Shown in pieces: positions 13,501 to 25,465 of a stretch of 64,000 nucleotides of DNA; positions within the stretch are counted from its first letter, which is position 1; each line of letters opens with the position of its first letter. The stretch is from Ciona savignyi. Lineage: Eukaryota > Chordata > Ascidiacea > Phlebobranchia > Cionidae. Where the stretch lies: assembly GCA_000149265.1 (NCBI GenBank), contig CH002875.1, positions 162,003-226,002 on the forward strand, given 5' to 3'. Under the pieces are notes generated by a model. That model saw only the letters and a list, made by a program, of their open reading frames with translations, did no database searches and had not been told where the DNA came from. The translations under genes were made by a program, and so were the position numbers.

Positions 13501-16500
13501 CCCAAGCACAAACCTTAAGCCCTTACACTAACCTTAAAGTCATAATCTTCATTTTAGTGTGCAGTTTCCTTCTTCCCTCCCTTCTACCCAGTTATCCCCA
13601 TTCATACCCACCTCCATACAGAAACGAGGCGGGCCAGTACGTGATATACTGCCAACGGACGTTGGAACGCACCAAAGCACTTGGAGAGCGGATGGTGTCG
13701 CCATCAAAGACAGAGTGCCTCTCAGTCCTACTAAAGAACCCTTACCACCACTCCCTACCATTCAGTGTACCGGTGCACTTTGCCGACACTTCGTATCAGG
13801 TATGTGACATAGACATTCTGGTACTACTGGAAATGAATACAGCGGATCCTTTATAAAGCACATTACGCTGACTTTATCTGTTCCAAAATATAACTATAAA
13901 TCCGGAAAAAGCTGTAAAAGCTAATATGTAAGATGCCGATGTATATATTGTGATTCTATATTGTTAAGGTAGTATTGCGTTTTTTGATGTTGGAAACCTA
14001 CATTAATTACTTTCTATCACAACCAAGACCTTAATCGAAGCAATATGTGTGAAGAAACTGCTGACCCGCACCCAAACTCGCCACCATTTATACAATCAAC
14101 CCATATTTGGAATAGGGCATATATGTTTTTTTCCCGTGATTGGGAAAAGCGCTTTATTAAATCGGTAATTGTCAGATGACCTCGCGTCCGTCGTCGTTAC
14201 TGAAGTTATTGTAGTGCGTTGTGTTTGATTGACACCAATTTTCAGTTACAACACATTAATCTACTGCGTCAGTCAATGTCCGCTAAGCGCCTGACCCAAC
14301 AGCTAGACCAGTTTCGATCCAACACATTTTGACTAAAAACTTAACACCAACCAACCAACTAAGCAATGCAAATGGAGCATTCACCACCTCACCACATTTA
14401 AGGTGGTGAGTTTCGACGGTTCGACCACAGCTAGCGAGTTCGCCACACGGGTCTGCACACAAATGGCGGTTCGCAACCAGTCCATGGCGGGCTTCGCGCT
14501 TTACGTTGACGATCCTGACGTCACACTCCAAATCGATCATTGCATCGAAGCTTCCGTCAAGGTGAGTGCGTTTGTTACGGCGGATATGACATAAAAAAAC
14601 AGACTCGCGCAAATCCTTGTCATAAAATTACGTGTCAGACGCCGTTAGATGGCGTAATTTGTCGTTAAATCATGCGAATTTATTTTCCTTTTAATGATGT
14701 TTTTTTCAAAGGTAAAGAGTCAAAATTTGAATCCACCGTGCATGAGTTAAATACTTGTTTCAGAGGCCCAACGTCGGCAACTTTATTGTAAATAATCGTT
14801 CACTGGCTTGACCGTGTCGGAATTTTTTATTCGTAGATCTGTGACGTCATCTCTATTTGGGAGACGGTCGCCCGACTGGGCGCGGTAACGACGAAGGGAA
14901 TTCCCCCGACGCCACAGGACAGCGCAACCGACACGAATCGGCAAACAGCTCGCTTCACGTTCAAGCGACGTCTCACATTCCAATCCTACGCCCGACTCGA
15001 GTCCGACAAAGAAAAGAAACTGATTGCGTATCAGGTTCGTTGTCGCGTTGTCGTTTCAATGGAAGCGGATTTTCGTGACGTCACGTTTCGAGTCCGATGT
15101 GGAGTGTGTGTCATTGTTCGTGGACCAGGGCACGACATGTTTTAGACGTTGCTTATTGTAAACTGAAAACCTGAATATCTTATTATAAACAGAAGATAAA
15201 ACTTAAATATCCTGTCATAAAAATAAGATAATCTTTAATATCTTATTATAAAGATAAAATATAAATATCCTATTATGAAAATAAAATAAAATATCTTATA
15301 CCACTACCCTATACCCACTATGGAAAAATTAGCATAATCCGGTTAGCACGCAACGGTGATTTCCGATTCGGTGGTGGTATACCTAACAATACAATCCTTT
15401 TACACATTATTTCATCAATCTGTCGGAAATTCTGCGCGTATATGTTAAGGACAGGCAGGCCAATATACAGACGTTTTCTTAATCGAATAAAATTGAGTCG
15501 GTGGTTTATAAACAAATATTCTTCTACTGTGGTAGCTGTAACACGTAGTATTGTACCTTTTACGCGTGAAACATGCTATTGCTAATAACTTTGGATTAAA
15601 CTCACTCCCAAAAAATAGTTTAGTATTAGTTTAAAGCTAATCTCTTGCGAACTGCCACATCTCCTATATACCCACGCAAAGCAAATACGCGGACACACCG
15701 CTGTCACATAGTTAATATCAAATTCCTCATTTTTCTTTTCCAGTTGGCCGACAACCTTGCCCATGACGTCATACCTATGACGCGTGAGCTGTCGATCGAA
15801 GCGACGCCATTGGCTGCGAAGTTCTACCTGGGCGACCAATCTCGCACGGCACCGGGATCGCTTGATCACGTTATGAAGATGTTTCACCCTCATCGGTTCC
15901 AGGAGGGCGGGAGTAAGCACCAGCACAAGTAAGAGCTTTTTGTTAAAATATAAAAAGCAGGGAGTGAACAGCAGGGTTTATTCACCATGGAGATGTGAAG
16001 CTGTCAATATTCTCAATTAAAGTGCTGGTTCCATGTGTTACAAGCACAAAGCATTGGTTGGTAGTATAAATACAGAAGTAACTAAATGTTATTTAAACAA
16101 TAAACACAAAAAAATTACTAATTATTGCACAAACAGGTATATTTACGGCAATGCATTAGCTAGCTACGACGTGTTTGCCCCAGAATCAAATTAACTTGTC
16201 ATATAATTTCTGCGAGGCTAATCTACAGGATCTAGACTAAACACTGTCAAATGGTTCTTGTCATCTGTGCTATTATGAGAGATATTGTGTCTACCAAGAT
16301 ATTAACTTCTTTACCGCTTTCCAATATTGAAAGTCGCTTCTTTCCAGGTTGATTCGGGAGCGGATCAACGACCGGTGGGTGGCGCTAGAGGGAACCACCC
16401 CGTTGGAATGCACCAAAATCTTCCTTAACGTGATGCGAAAGTATCCGCTATGCGGCGCTGCTCTCTTTTTAGCTAAAGTAAGCATCGCATGGCCGAATGG

Positions 16501-17855
16501 TTACGCGACCGATTCATATACTACTCCATATAATAAACGGTAGTAAGATATCTATAACTCATAACTCCTTGGTAGGTTGAAACGAGCAGTAAACAAAAAG
16601 GCGAAGTCGTCTGGCTGGCTGTCACTGAAGGTGCTTTCCACGTGTTAAACTACAAATCCATGGTAAGCCGCTTGTTTGATTTAGTGCTTGGATTTCCCGG
16701 CAATGTTGTCCTGCTTGTTTAGACAGTTGTATCATTATGAAAAATTGCGGATTAAGATATATCGTATTGATGGATATGTTTTTGTTGTGTCCGTTACTGA
16801 TAGTAGACCCACGTGTTTATCGTTTTTATGATTTGATTGTCGTTAACCCGGCAACCTCAACTATGGATTTCTATTAAACGGACACATGTATATTACTTAT
16901 AACTCCTGACACACAGGCATGTCTTAATCACAGGAGGTTAAAGAAATTTACCGGCTTGCTGACGTTGTGACGTTTGGTGGTTGCCAAGACAACCTAATGC
17001 TCGTGATTGACGTGTCGGGCGTGGCACGTAAACTGTTCTACAGCATGGATCTCTTACAGGTTAGTTTTCCTGCCAGTGTAATAGTGGCCGTGATTTTTAT
17101 TTTATTAGTGGAATAGCCAATTACGGAAAGGAACTGCCTTGAATGTCATTTTAAAAGGTCGTCAAGCCATGGTAGCAAAATGGGTGTTACCTTTTTAAAA
17201 CATCAGCCATGGGAGTGTTACAAAAAAGGTTTACCTATAAACGTGTTCCACACGGTTCCACACACTGTTGTCTTTCTCTATTCACAGCCCCGACATCTTA
17301 AAACCTTTACACACACGTTTAGGCTAAGCGCTTTATTTTAACTAGGAATTGTTATCTGTTCCCTATAAGTTTATTATGCAACTGCCTGGGATAACATTTC
17401 AAAACTTCATTAATTGTTAGCGAATGGTGGTGATAACAGTACAGCAAAGCTTAACCATGGGAGTGTTACCTAAAAGGTTAAGCCATACTCCATACAAGTG
17501 CTTCACATTTTAATAATACTGGACTTCACCTGTATAATCATTTGTAATATACACCCACGCTCTTTCATGTTACCTAAGCTATTACTTTGTGCTTAGTTTT
17601 TTTTGTTATGTGTAATTTACACTAATAATTACGGCTATTCAGGCACTGTGTTTTATTACAAATTAAATGGAAAACATTAGGGCACGGTGGCAATCGAGGT
17701 TGCGCCCTTCTGGCTCCCATTCCACCACACCACGGGTCGCACTTAATTATTACCTTGCTTTATACCATAATCCACAGATGGTGAAAATTGTCCGTCTTCT
17801 CACCGATTACATCAACATCGCTCCTACCCATCTTCGACCGAATATTGCGTCATGA
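1543..17855 (+). CDS. PLEKHH1: PLEKHH1/2-type protein (coiled coil, PH-PH-MyTH4-FERM)
   Basis: Twenty-five exons join in phase: 1543-1605, 2466-2615, 3684-3767, 4012-4093, 4216-4361, 4420-4972, 5389-5585, 5986-6055, 6117-6172, 7303-7504, 8986-9281, 9742-9916, 10735-10889, 11330-11509, 11936-12178, 12615-12797, 13142-13239, 13622-13799, 14403-14561, 14837-15034, 15744-15928, 16348-16477, 16576-16662, 16934-17059, 17778-17855. They encode about 1357 residues, close to vertebrate PLEKHH1. A charged coiled coil fills residues 1-130, then a Ser/Pro-rich linker containing PPTPPQHRLPSW near 420. PH1 starts near 600 (GYLSKLGG..WKKRWFVL), PH2 near 710 (DGWLKRTIGG), MyTH4 covers about 850-1010 (WRNPVLCYNK..PLTTLSSEALQTEA) and FERM about 1020-1340. 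The family acts at membranes and the cortical cytoskeleton, PH domains binding phosphoinositides and MyTH4-FERM binding microtubules or receptor tails. PLEKHH1 versus PLEKHH2 orthology is not settled. Introns contain repeats and no other genes. Confidence 0.93.
8610..8618 (+). other. Candidate 9-nt cassette microexon of the PLEKHH gene
   Basis: Nine bases (CCCCTGCTG) are flanked by a strong acceptor (TTTTTATTACAG) and donor (GTATGT). They lie in the intron between exons 7303-7504 and 8986-9281, both of which use phase 1 at this junction. Inclusion would insert three residues (APA) just before the Ser-rich stretch leading into PH1, without changing frame. Chance alone can produce such a pair of sites. 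Confidence 0.25.
14131..14228 (-). repeat. SINE-like repeat fragment
   Basis: Minus-orientation copy of the dispersed family, inside a FERM-region intron of the PLEKHH gene. It shares the CCCGTGAWTGGGAAAA end, the GTCAGATGACCTCGC block and the GAAGYTATTG block with the fuller copy at 57081-57357. Confidence 0.5.
15174..15300. repeat. AT-rich tandem duplication, unit about 55-63 bp
   Basis: Two consecutive imperfect units, each beginning AATATCTTATTATAAA and containing AAATATCCTRTYATRAAAATAA, start at 15174 and 15237. The start of a third unit follows at about 15289. It lies in the intron between exons 14837-15034 and 15744-15928 of the PLEKHH gene. Confidence 0.6.
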
Positions 17856-19081
17856 TGACGTCACCATTCCATGCATGACGTTTTTACTGCTCCTCAAGCC
17901 ATTCCTTACCCATGCTTGTCGCCCGTCTTTACATGACCCACGGTCAACAGTCCACGTCTTCCCAAGTCAACACAACAAAACTTAGGTGTCATCCGTTTAA
18001 AGCGAAGACGTGAAACGTCACTTTCGCTTCCCACAATGCAGTTTCCCAGAGGCCATGACCGTACCGTATAAGTTGCGGCAACTGGACAGCGGGTACTGGT
18101 TACCGGACTATGGAAAATATTTTAATACGTATAGTCCCATTATCCGAAACACAAGACCACAAGAAAGCGTTCTTCTTGCCACTAGAAATATAAGTTAAGT
18201 ATTTTCTTTTCGCACATGAAACCTTTCCATGAAAACCAGATAAACATATTTGTCAGCGATGATACTTTATTTTGTCTTTTCAACCAACAAGCCACCCCTC
18301 AACCCCCTTTATAGAGTTCCCCAAATCATGAAAGTGAATAAGGCGTTAAAAATGCGATTATGATGCGTTTCGAAACGTATATAAATGTCAAACTATAATG
18401 TAAGGATGTACAATCGGGAGTATGGCGTTCGGATTACTGTTAGAAAGTCTTCGAATTAGTTATCATACTTTCCCTATTTTCCCCCCTTTGGTGTTGCTCT
18501 TGTTTCATTTTAAGACTTTTCAGAATGATGTTTTATTCCATTTTTAAATTATACAATTTAAACTCGTCGGACACTCTCCTTGTCATATTACACAAACGCA
18601 CGAATCCTTTATCACGTGACACAATGTTTGTTTCTCTTGAATTTAAAGGTTTCTTCATGCATTTAAATGTCGTACCGAGATTACGTGTTTTGTCAATGTT
18701 ACTAAATCTATCACCATTGCTTCGGGGTATACATATAAATATTCAAGATACCGATTTGCTGAATATTTTATCAGTTTCGGAAGAGTGATGACCGGGAAAA
18801 TTTCTAAAAAATCGATGCGGATTTCTACTCGATATAGGAACTGTTTAATGAAATCAACTCTGGTGAAAAAGTTGCCAATGGCAGTCGATACTATTTTTGA
18901 TAAAAATATACCCGCGTACGTTACCTTAAACAGTCGGGTCCAACAAGAGAACAGAGAACATTTAGGATTCCCGACTGATTAGCTTCGTGGAATAGTGCGT
19001 CGCCTTTCAGTCCAACGGTTGCAATTTCAAAACTGTTCGCTAGCTAGACGGTTGTTTCCTCGGGTATCTGACTTAACGGAG

Positions 19082-19250
19082 ATTGCCCTAACCCATCGTA
19101 TTAATATGTTTTACTAAATTGAAGGAACGTGAGAATAATACACAACACACAGCAATAGCCTCGGAAACCCGCCTTGGGTGCATTGTAATCTGTTAACCCC
19201 CCTTGGTTTTTCCATTCACAGGAAAACATGAATATTTTATCCTCTTCTAT
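19082..19250 (+). repeat. SINE-like repeat, diverged copy
   Basis: Shares the blocks CACACAGCAATAGC, GTTAACCCCCCTTGG and CCATTCACAGG with the copies at 19595 and 51208, but with many substitutions. It lacks the tRNA-like head. Confidence 0.55.
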
Positions 19251-19594
19251 AAGGTGGATTAAATTATCATATTTTGCAAGAATTTTGTCGAAATCTATAT
19301 AAAAGGCTTTACATGCCACATTTTGGGCGATTAATTAATTAACCAGTTACTGCTATTTGTGGATTAAATAGGCTGCGAGCGAACATTTTCGAATTCATCG
19401 TAATTCCAGTTTCATACAGTATAGTATGGTTGTTCTACGCTATTCAGTGCAACAGGCCTTTTTGGTCTACATTACTTATCGCGATGTGCATGCGCCACTT
19501 CTCGGTTAGGCTAGACAACGCGGTATTTCGACATATGCAGCATAATCACTCGTTTTATCGCACATTAAGCTTTTTAGAGTAATTGATTTCTTTT

Positions 19595-19785
19595 ACGGAC
19601 ATTGCCTAAACCCAGCGAATTAATTGGTTTCTGTCTATCATATACAACACACTGCAATAGCTCCGGTAACCCGACGGTGGGCGCGAGGTTATCTGACGAT
19701 TGCCAGTGTGTTAACCCCCTTGGTTTTCCCATTCACGGGGATAAACATGAATATCCTATACGATCCTATCCTATCCTTCCTATAC
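19595..19785 (+). repeat. SINE-like repeat copy
   Basis: Well-preserved body of the dispersed family: ACGGACATTGCCTAAACCCAGC, then TGCAATAGCTCCGGTAACCC, GGGCGCGAGGTTATCTGACG and a CCTATCCTATCC simple-repeat tail. It is nearly the same as 51225-51415, so one or both copies are relatively young. Confidence 0.65.
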
Positions 19786-20125
19786 ATTCCCGGTTTAATT
19801 AAAGTTTTTTAGAACTTAATGAGTGAAATACGAAGATCGAGAAAAAGTGACGGAGGCTTTTAAGAAATCCACTTTTTTGTCAAATAAATAATACACTTCA
19901 TTTAAAACTTCAACAGCGGTAACAGTAACTGCAATGTATTTGCAATCTGACCAGATCTATTAACGAACACGATACAACTACTACTTTTTTTCCGCTCAAA
20001 GGGTAAGATATATAAACCAGAATACTTACAAGGTTTTATTATAAACATATTCCCTGGTTAAACCTAGAATTGTTTGGATCAAAGTAGACACGAAACAATA
20101 GCTTTCCGCGCTTAAATTATGCAAG

Positions 20126-20131
20126 TTTATT
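20126..20131 (-). terminator. Possible polyadenylation signal of the CRHBP gene
   Basis: AATAAA on the minus strand, about 104 bases beyond the stop codon. Other AT-rich hexamers lie nearby, so the choice is tentative. Confidence 0.3.
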
Positions 20132-20234
20132 TACATATCGTGCAAAAAGGCACTTTAACGGCAAAGGTAAAACAGGGCTCACATCTCGTAGCATAAAACA
20201 CAATGGTACAAGAATAAATATGCACGATTCAATG

Positions 20235-23200
20235 TCATATCGCATCTGGTGCTATTCTGCTGTATGAGAACTGGATCTCGTTCCTGCGGTGGCCGAATGA
20301 CGTCATCCTTACAGCAGCGTGGCCGCCATCTAGCGAGTATTTCAATTCATCTAAAAGAAAAATACACGTTTTTTTCATTCGTCTTCTCGTTTGTTTTTTA
20401 TCTATGTTGTTTTGTTTTTTTAACTGTTACCCGGTTAAATATCCAGCCCAACTAAATCGGTATACATTTGAAAACTGAACCATTTACGACGGTTTCGAAA
20501 CTAGACTTCTCAAAATAAAACATTTTTATTTATTATTGAATTATCTCATTGCGTAAGTTTATGGATGTTTAAATTTATAACGTGTAGCCTTGTCCTTCTG
20601 TTATCGGACAAATGCAATAAAGTTGCATTAATTTAAACAGATGTCTCACATATCGAAATACAACATAATAGCAGTGCGCCCACCCATATGCAAATTACCA
20701 GTACAACTAACTATACGCATCAAATTCCCTATTACGAAGACATGGAACCAGCTCAATGAACTCACCATTGAGTAAGGTCGGTTCACTAAATTGAGCCACG
20801 ACTTTCATGTCACTTGTGTCCAAAGTGTCGCCTTTAAGTATTTCAATGTACGGGATATCAATTGTCGAATTCGCGTACACCTAAAATGGGATAAATGCAT
20901 CTATCCGAACGGCCAGTTAGGGCTTTCGGCATCACAACAACGCAACGAGAGGCCGTTTGTTCGAAACCTTCCACCTGCTTCTTTTGGGGTGTATCCGTGG
21001 CGCATAATAAAACATAACTTCGTCAAATCAAGATCTAAATTGTTTAGCCAAAATATATAGTCCGTACCCAAATGTTTAGCCAACGGACAATTATCTTTCG
21101 GGCACCGAGACACTGGGATACTTAACGATACCAGCCATATTCTGGTCGATATTAGCTTTAAGCAAGGCAGTCAACAGGCTTTTCCTTAAACATGGATTAA
21201 TGTGTTTTTAACAAACTGTAGAAATTTCGTATACTTAACACACTGCAACAGCTGCGGAAATAGTTCTATGGGTACGAAATGTTCCGAAGAATGCCCTTGA
21301 CATAACGACCCCTAGGGTTTCCCACCACTACGAATAAACATGACTATTCTATTACCACAGACAACTTACCGGATTGTTGTTTATTTCGATCCTCTTGACA
21401 ACCAGCAGTGTTGGTTGGATCATTGAGAAAGTGCAATTGCGCCCCTTAACCGACCTCATAATATGATCACCATACGAATCAGGCGAAACGATGTTACATA
21501 TTGCTGTAGAATATTGAAAACAATGTTTGATGACAGAAATAATAAGTCTTTCACCTTAACCGCAACAGCAAACAACAGCAAAAATTCAGTACCGACATCA
21601 AAGGTATAGAGAATGATATTCGTGTTTTTAACCGGGGTAAGTTTCGAACCGATTAGCTCGCCGCTAAGGCCGTTTTTAAATAAATATCAGTTTATATTTC
21701 AGTCCGGGAAACCATGTGGTATATTTAATTAGCCCCATGAATGGGTAAACGAAGTTTAATACTTCATTAATCGGGTGGGTTCGGCGATGCCCGGATAAGT
21801 GCCTTGCTGAGGGTAAACACCGTCTAGAATTTCAAACAAAAGGTTGTTAGATCAAATATTCAGAGGTTGGTTTCGAATTTAACTTTTTGACTGAAAGCCG
21901 ATGATCAAACCCACCAAGCTATATCACGGACACAATTGATATAAAAATGCTTGTACAGTATATGCCTTCAAGAATAAGACAACGTTTCCATTTTTAGTTC
22001 AAACTCACGTTCCTCCGCTTCGGTTTTCACAAAGTGAATCGAAACTTCGGTTTCAGGAAACAAACGATATTGGAGCAGCGCCACGTTCTGTGATGAAGTG
22101 AAGGTCAAAGTCCCGTCCGTTGCCACCTCGTCACAATATTCTAGAGTACGACGGTGTGCTGGCAGTTGATGATCGTTTACACCAGGCAGCATGCGGTCTT
22201 GTGTCATCCACCCGTCTATAATCTGTGTGTGGTCCGTGAAATAATATTTATTGTCACTTTGTGTAGTTACTGTTTACATATCTGCTTAAAACATTAAAAA
22301 AGAAAATGTGTTTTAGTAAGTATGTGCGTTTAATTTGCTATTTCGTACGGTTAGTTCATTAGCCTAGTAGTGTGTCCCAAATAACTTAAATTTAAAGACA
22401 TACAAAGGCACGAACTTGAACTGTAAAGTTCTGATTATATACCGTAGTATACTTAATCTCCATCAGGATTACTAGCGTTCGATATTATCAAATAGCTTTT
22501 AACGTTTTAATATTTAATTTTAGTAAAATAAACTGGCATAAAATAAATTAAGTAATAATTTAAGAATTAAGTTTAGCATTCTCAAATACCTGGATGGATT
22601 CCCCGCTACTGCAGCTTATTGAGGTTCGCCGTATTTCAATCGATACCACTTGATGTGGCTCGGCTATAAAGAATGTGGCGCATATCTCCTGAGAGCTGCT
22701 TTGCTGAAAGATCAGCTCAGCATCCATTTTCACCATGTCGATACAGTCTGTATAATTAGTACAGACCAAGTTTTTATTACCAAATATATTGGAAAGAAAG
22801 TTGGTGAAGATAATAGTACAAACGGAGTGGCAAACAGGCATCCGTCGACTGTACTTCTTGGCATTTATGTTGCCAGTAAAATAACGGTCTCATAAGGTAT
22901 TTTAAATGTTGGCATATTTTGTAAGCACTTACCCAGCCGCTTGAATGGCAGGCTGTCCGTGTACACAGGCATCGTTGGGTGAAACGTGTCGTTTCTAGTG
23001 TAAACCGCTGCTACCTAAATAAATATATTTCAACATAGGGGATTTTTAAATCCAAGGATACGGTCGGGTATATATAGGTTTAATAGAGCTTCCGGTCGAT
23101 CGTTAGCAAACTATAGCTCAGGGTATGCCCAGTCAAGTTTCAGCGCGAAGCCCAGTTACGAAGTTAATGACACACTCAAACTTAAATTTTAGAAATTAAA

Positions 23201-23416
23201 AATGCATAACTTTCTATGTGTAATTTCGGGAACATCGACGATTAACATAAGGGTCACTTTGCATATCGGATTATATGAGGAATAATTAAGCGAATGTGTC
23301 CTGAGCCTGCGACTGAAATTGTTATACTTTCAAATATCAAGTGCAGACCAACCTACCCCGCGAAACCAAAGGAAAAGCAGAACACTTGTCGCAAAACCTA
23401 TGTGAACGAAAGACAT
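20235..23416 (-). CDS. CRHBP: Corticotropin-releasing-hormone-binding protein
   Basis: Seven exons join in phase (high to low): 23416-23357, 23014-22933, 22747-22590, 22222-22009, 21503-21370, 20880-20766, 20350-20235, giving 292 residues (vertebrate CRHBP is about 322). Exon 1 is a 20-residue signal peptide (MSFVHIGFATSVLLFLWF). Family landmarks follow in order: DCIDM, ICATFFIAEP, the SISCSSGE block, a DGWM exon start, EYCDE with SSQNVALLQYR, PICNIVS, GRNCTFSMIQP, IPYIEILKGDTLD and AAVRMTSFG. CRHBP is a secreted glycoprotein that binds and sequesters CRH-family peptides; that role is inferred from homology. Six cysteines forming the first three known disulfides are kept, whereas the last four are absent, and the protein ends about 25 residues early. 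The alternative acceptor CACACACAG before ATTATAGACGGG was chosen because it keeps phase 0 and restores the aligned IQ-IIDGW junction. Confidence 0.9.
21170..21351 (+). repeat. SINE-like repeat, strongly diverged
   Basis: Retains TTAACACACTGCAACAGCTGCGG and a decayed CCCYAGGGTTTCCCACCACTACG end. It lies in the third-to-last CRHBP intron, just downstream of exon 21370-21503 on the minus strand. Confidence 0.4.
21725..21905 (-). repeat. SINE-like repeat copy
   Basis: Begins CCCATGAATGGGTAAAC, with AAGTGCCTTGCTGAGGGTAA in the middle and a decayed tRNA-like head (GGTTTCGAATTTAAC) near 21868. It lies in the CRHBP intron between exons 22009-22222 and 21370-21503. Confidence 0.5.
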
Positions 23417-24685
23417 TGATCTTGTTACACTATGCAGGCGTATAAGCAACGTTTATAATTTCCCTGGCTAGCTGACTACATAGCCCAAGTGTAATGAGGA
23501 GTTGGAAGTCGATTTCGTGAATATGTGTTTTGATAAAACGATTTCATTTGTGGTTGCGAATGATGAGTTAGCGATAACGTGTGGAATATATAGTTCGTAG
23601 GGGCACGTGAATACACAAAACTTGCGTAACCCTTATGTGTATGGTTGTGGTAATTAAAAGTTCTTTTTAATAATAAAATGCCTGGACATCTTATCTAAAG
23701 CTGAAATATATTTAAGGATTTAATAATAAAGCAAATACGACGCCTAACTGTATCTATGCTCGTTGGAATTTTACATATATCATATTTTGTCACAGTTAAA
23801 AAATGAGCACTTTGCTTTGATACTTTCACTTACCCAAGCGGATAACTACATGTTTAATGACTTAATTTTACAACAAAAAAAATTTAAAATATCCATACAA
23901 TAAATGTGTTGCAGTAATGAATAAAATTGCTTAGAGGTCGTCTATCAGTTAAAACTCAAGCTCTTCATTGATTTCAGTCGATGAAAAGAGTCTTCTGTAA
24001 TTTCGAGACAACAATATCCGGTTCAATGCGAAAACCGTGTTTATATTCCGCGGGCACGGGCACAACAGTGGATGCTCTGTCTTGGAAGTTATTTAGGTCG
24101 GAAGTATTAGTCATGTCCCAAGGGCATCTACCACGGCTGTCTAATGCAATGCGTCGGTCGTTGGTTGAACGGCTTGATGCTTACCGGCCGGCTGAACACC
24201 CGCTCTTGCGGTGAAGTGGAATGTTCAGTGGTGATATACTGGAGCCGGTTAAAGAATGGGCGTGGAGTGTCAATTTGCTGCTCACGGCACACGTTAGAAG
24301 AGATAGATAATAAAATGTATAATCTATTTTTTGTAAGAATAGGCATTTTATAAGTGACAATTAACTCATCAGTTGGTCGTTGGTATGGGGGTAAAAGAGT
24401 AACCAATAGAAAATTGCAGCCAGCAAGAAAACATATTAAAAAAACAATCAGACAGAATATTGTTTTATTTTCAGTAGAAGTAGTATTTTATTGGTTTTAA
24501 ACTAGAATATGTCGCTTTATTTCGTAGAATTACAGTACATTTTTACCGGTAACGCAGCCTAATTCTAGCCACACTAATGTCAAGAAATACTATACTTTAA
24601 TTTCCACAAAAGTTCTCGGGTCGCTATATGATAGGCTTGTTAGAATGAATTTGTTCTGGCCATAATTGACCGTGTTTTACTCAAA
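23417..24685. other. Intergenic region upstream of CRHBP and the small secreted ORF
   Basis: Probably contains the divergent promoters of the minus-strand CRHBP gene and the plus-strand ORF at 24686. Overlapping ORFs at 23981-24214 (+) and 24128-24406 (-) share sequence and show no domain. No repeat of the SINE-like family was seen. Confidence 0.4.
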
Positions 24686-24961
24686 ATGGAACGACTTTAT
24701 TTGATTCTACTAGTATCAAGTTTGTGCGTACTGTGCCTTGGAAATCCACTTAAGAAAAGGACAAAATTCAGCAAACCCAGTGAAGGGAACTGCTGTGAAA
24801 TGTTACATCAACCAATCCGACCTCAATCCGATCCAAATAAGACTTTGAATTTGTCAGTGTCAAACCTCGGCGAAATGCTGCATAAACTTCAAAGGCAAGA
24901 TGACGTGTTAAAACTTGCTGGCAGCAGAAGAACCCGACGTCATCGCCACAGAAGAACTTAA
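24686..24961 (+). CDS. Small secreted basic protein, unrecognised
   Basis: An uninterrupted 91-residue ORF in good start context (CAAAATGG). It has a convincing signal peptide (MERLYLILLVSSLCVLCLG), then a dibasic KKR, an adjacent cysteine pair (NCCEM), two N-glycosylation sequons (NKT, NLS), an amphipathic segment (NLGEMLHKLQRQDDVLKLAG) and a C-terminus made of Arg/His/Thr (RRTRRHRHRRT). This is the general plan of a processed secreted peptide precursor or a polyanion-binding peptide, but I recognise no family. It lies 1.3 kb from CRHBP, divergently transcribed. The start is the first ATG after an in-frame stop; no introns are needed. It could still be a chance ORF. Confidence 0.5.
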   Translation: MERLYLILLVSSLCVLCLGNPLKKRTKFSKPSEGNCCEMLHQPIRPQSDPNKTLNLSVSNLGEMLHKLQRQDDVLKLAGSRRTRRHRHRRT

Positions 24962-25465
24962 CCTACCACGTGACCGATATATATATATGTGTCTATGACG
25001 TCTGAAGGCTACCGGCAATGCAATAAGGGTCATGCTGCTATTCGAAGCACGGAAAGAGTATTACCATTCTTGTGTGTCCAATTTTTATATTTTATTTTTT
25101 AAATTACGAGTGTGACTGCATATACGTAATTGCACTGACCACAATAACAAAATAATATAAAAAAACACGTTGTAAAGCACACAAATATCTTATCGACCTG
25201 TTTATCCAAACCAAACAATGTTATCAAAAATTGAACTACCTGATGCGAGCAAATACAAGTTACGTTAAAGAGAATTAATTAAGCATTGTTATTGTTCACC
25301 AAAATAATGGTAATATTCAAGCTTAGCAAAGGCAGTGTTACTCTTGTCGAGGACATTTTTTCACGTTTAAACCAAAACCAATCAGAGAACCAATGTTAAT
25401 TGCAAGTACCCAATGGCCCCAAGAAAATCTCACCCTCCAAAATAACACAAAAGAACGCTAAAAAA

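Larger units (their letters stand above)
17856..20234. other. Convergent intergenic region between PLEKHH and CRHBP 3' ends
   Basis: Holds the 3' UTRs of two converging genes and two plus-oriented repeat copies (19082-19250, 19595-19785). ORFs at 18525-18788 and 18785-18982 show no recognisable domain, no splice-supported continuation and AT-rich codon use; I read them as 3' UTR or non-coding. No clear AATAAA was found soon after the PLEKHH stop. Confidence 0.5.

Noticed and set aside
18525..18982. Two adjoining plus-strand ORFs after the PLEKHH gene
   Set aside because: No similarity to known families; composition fits 3' UTR sequence and a repeat follows.
20791..21113. ORFs on both strands near 20.8-21.1 kb
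   Set aside because: The plus-strand ORF overlaps and is a shadow of the CRHBP exon 20766-20880; the minus-strand one lies in an intron and has no domain.
24797..24920. Similarity of the small secreted ORF to CRH/urocortin or PTH-type peptides
   Set aside because: Only a few hydrophobic positions coincide; no conserved core motif, no amidation signal at the expected place.
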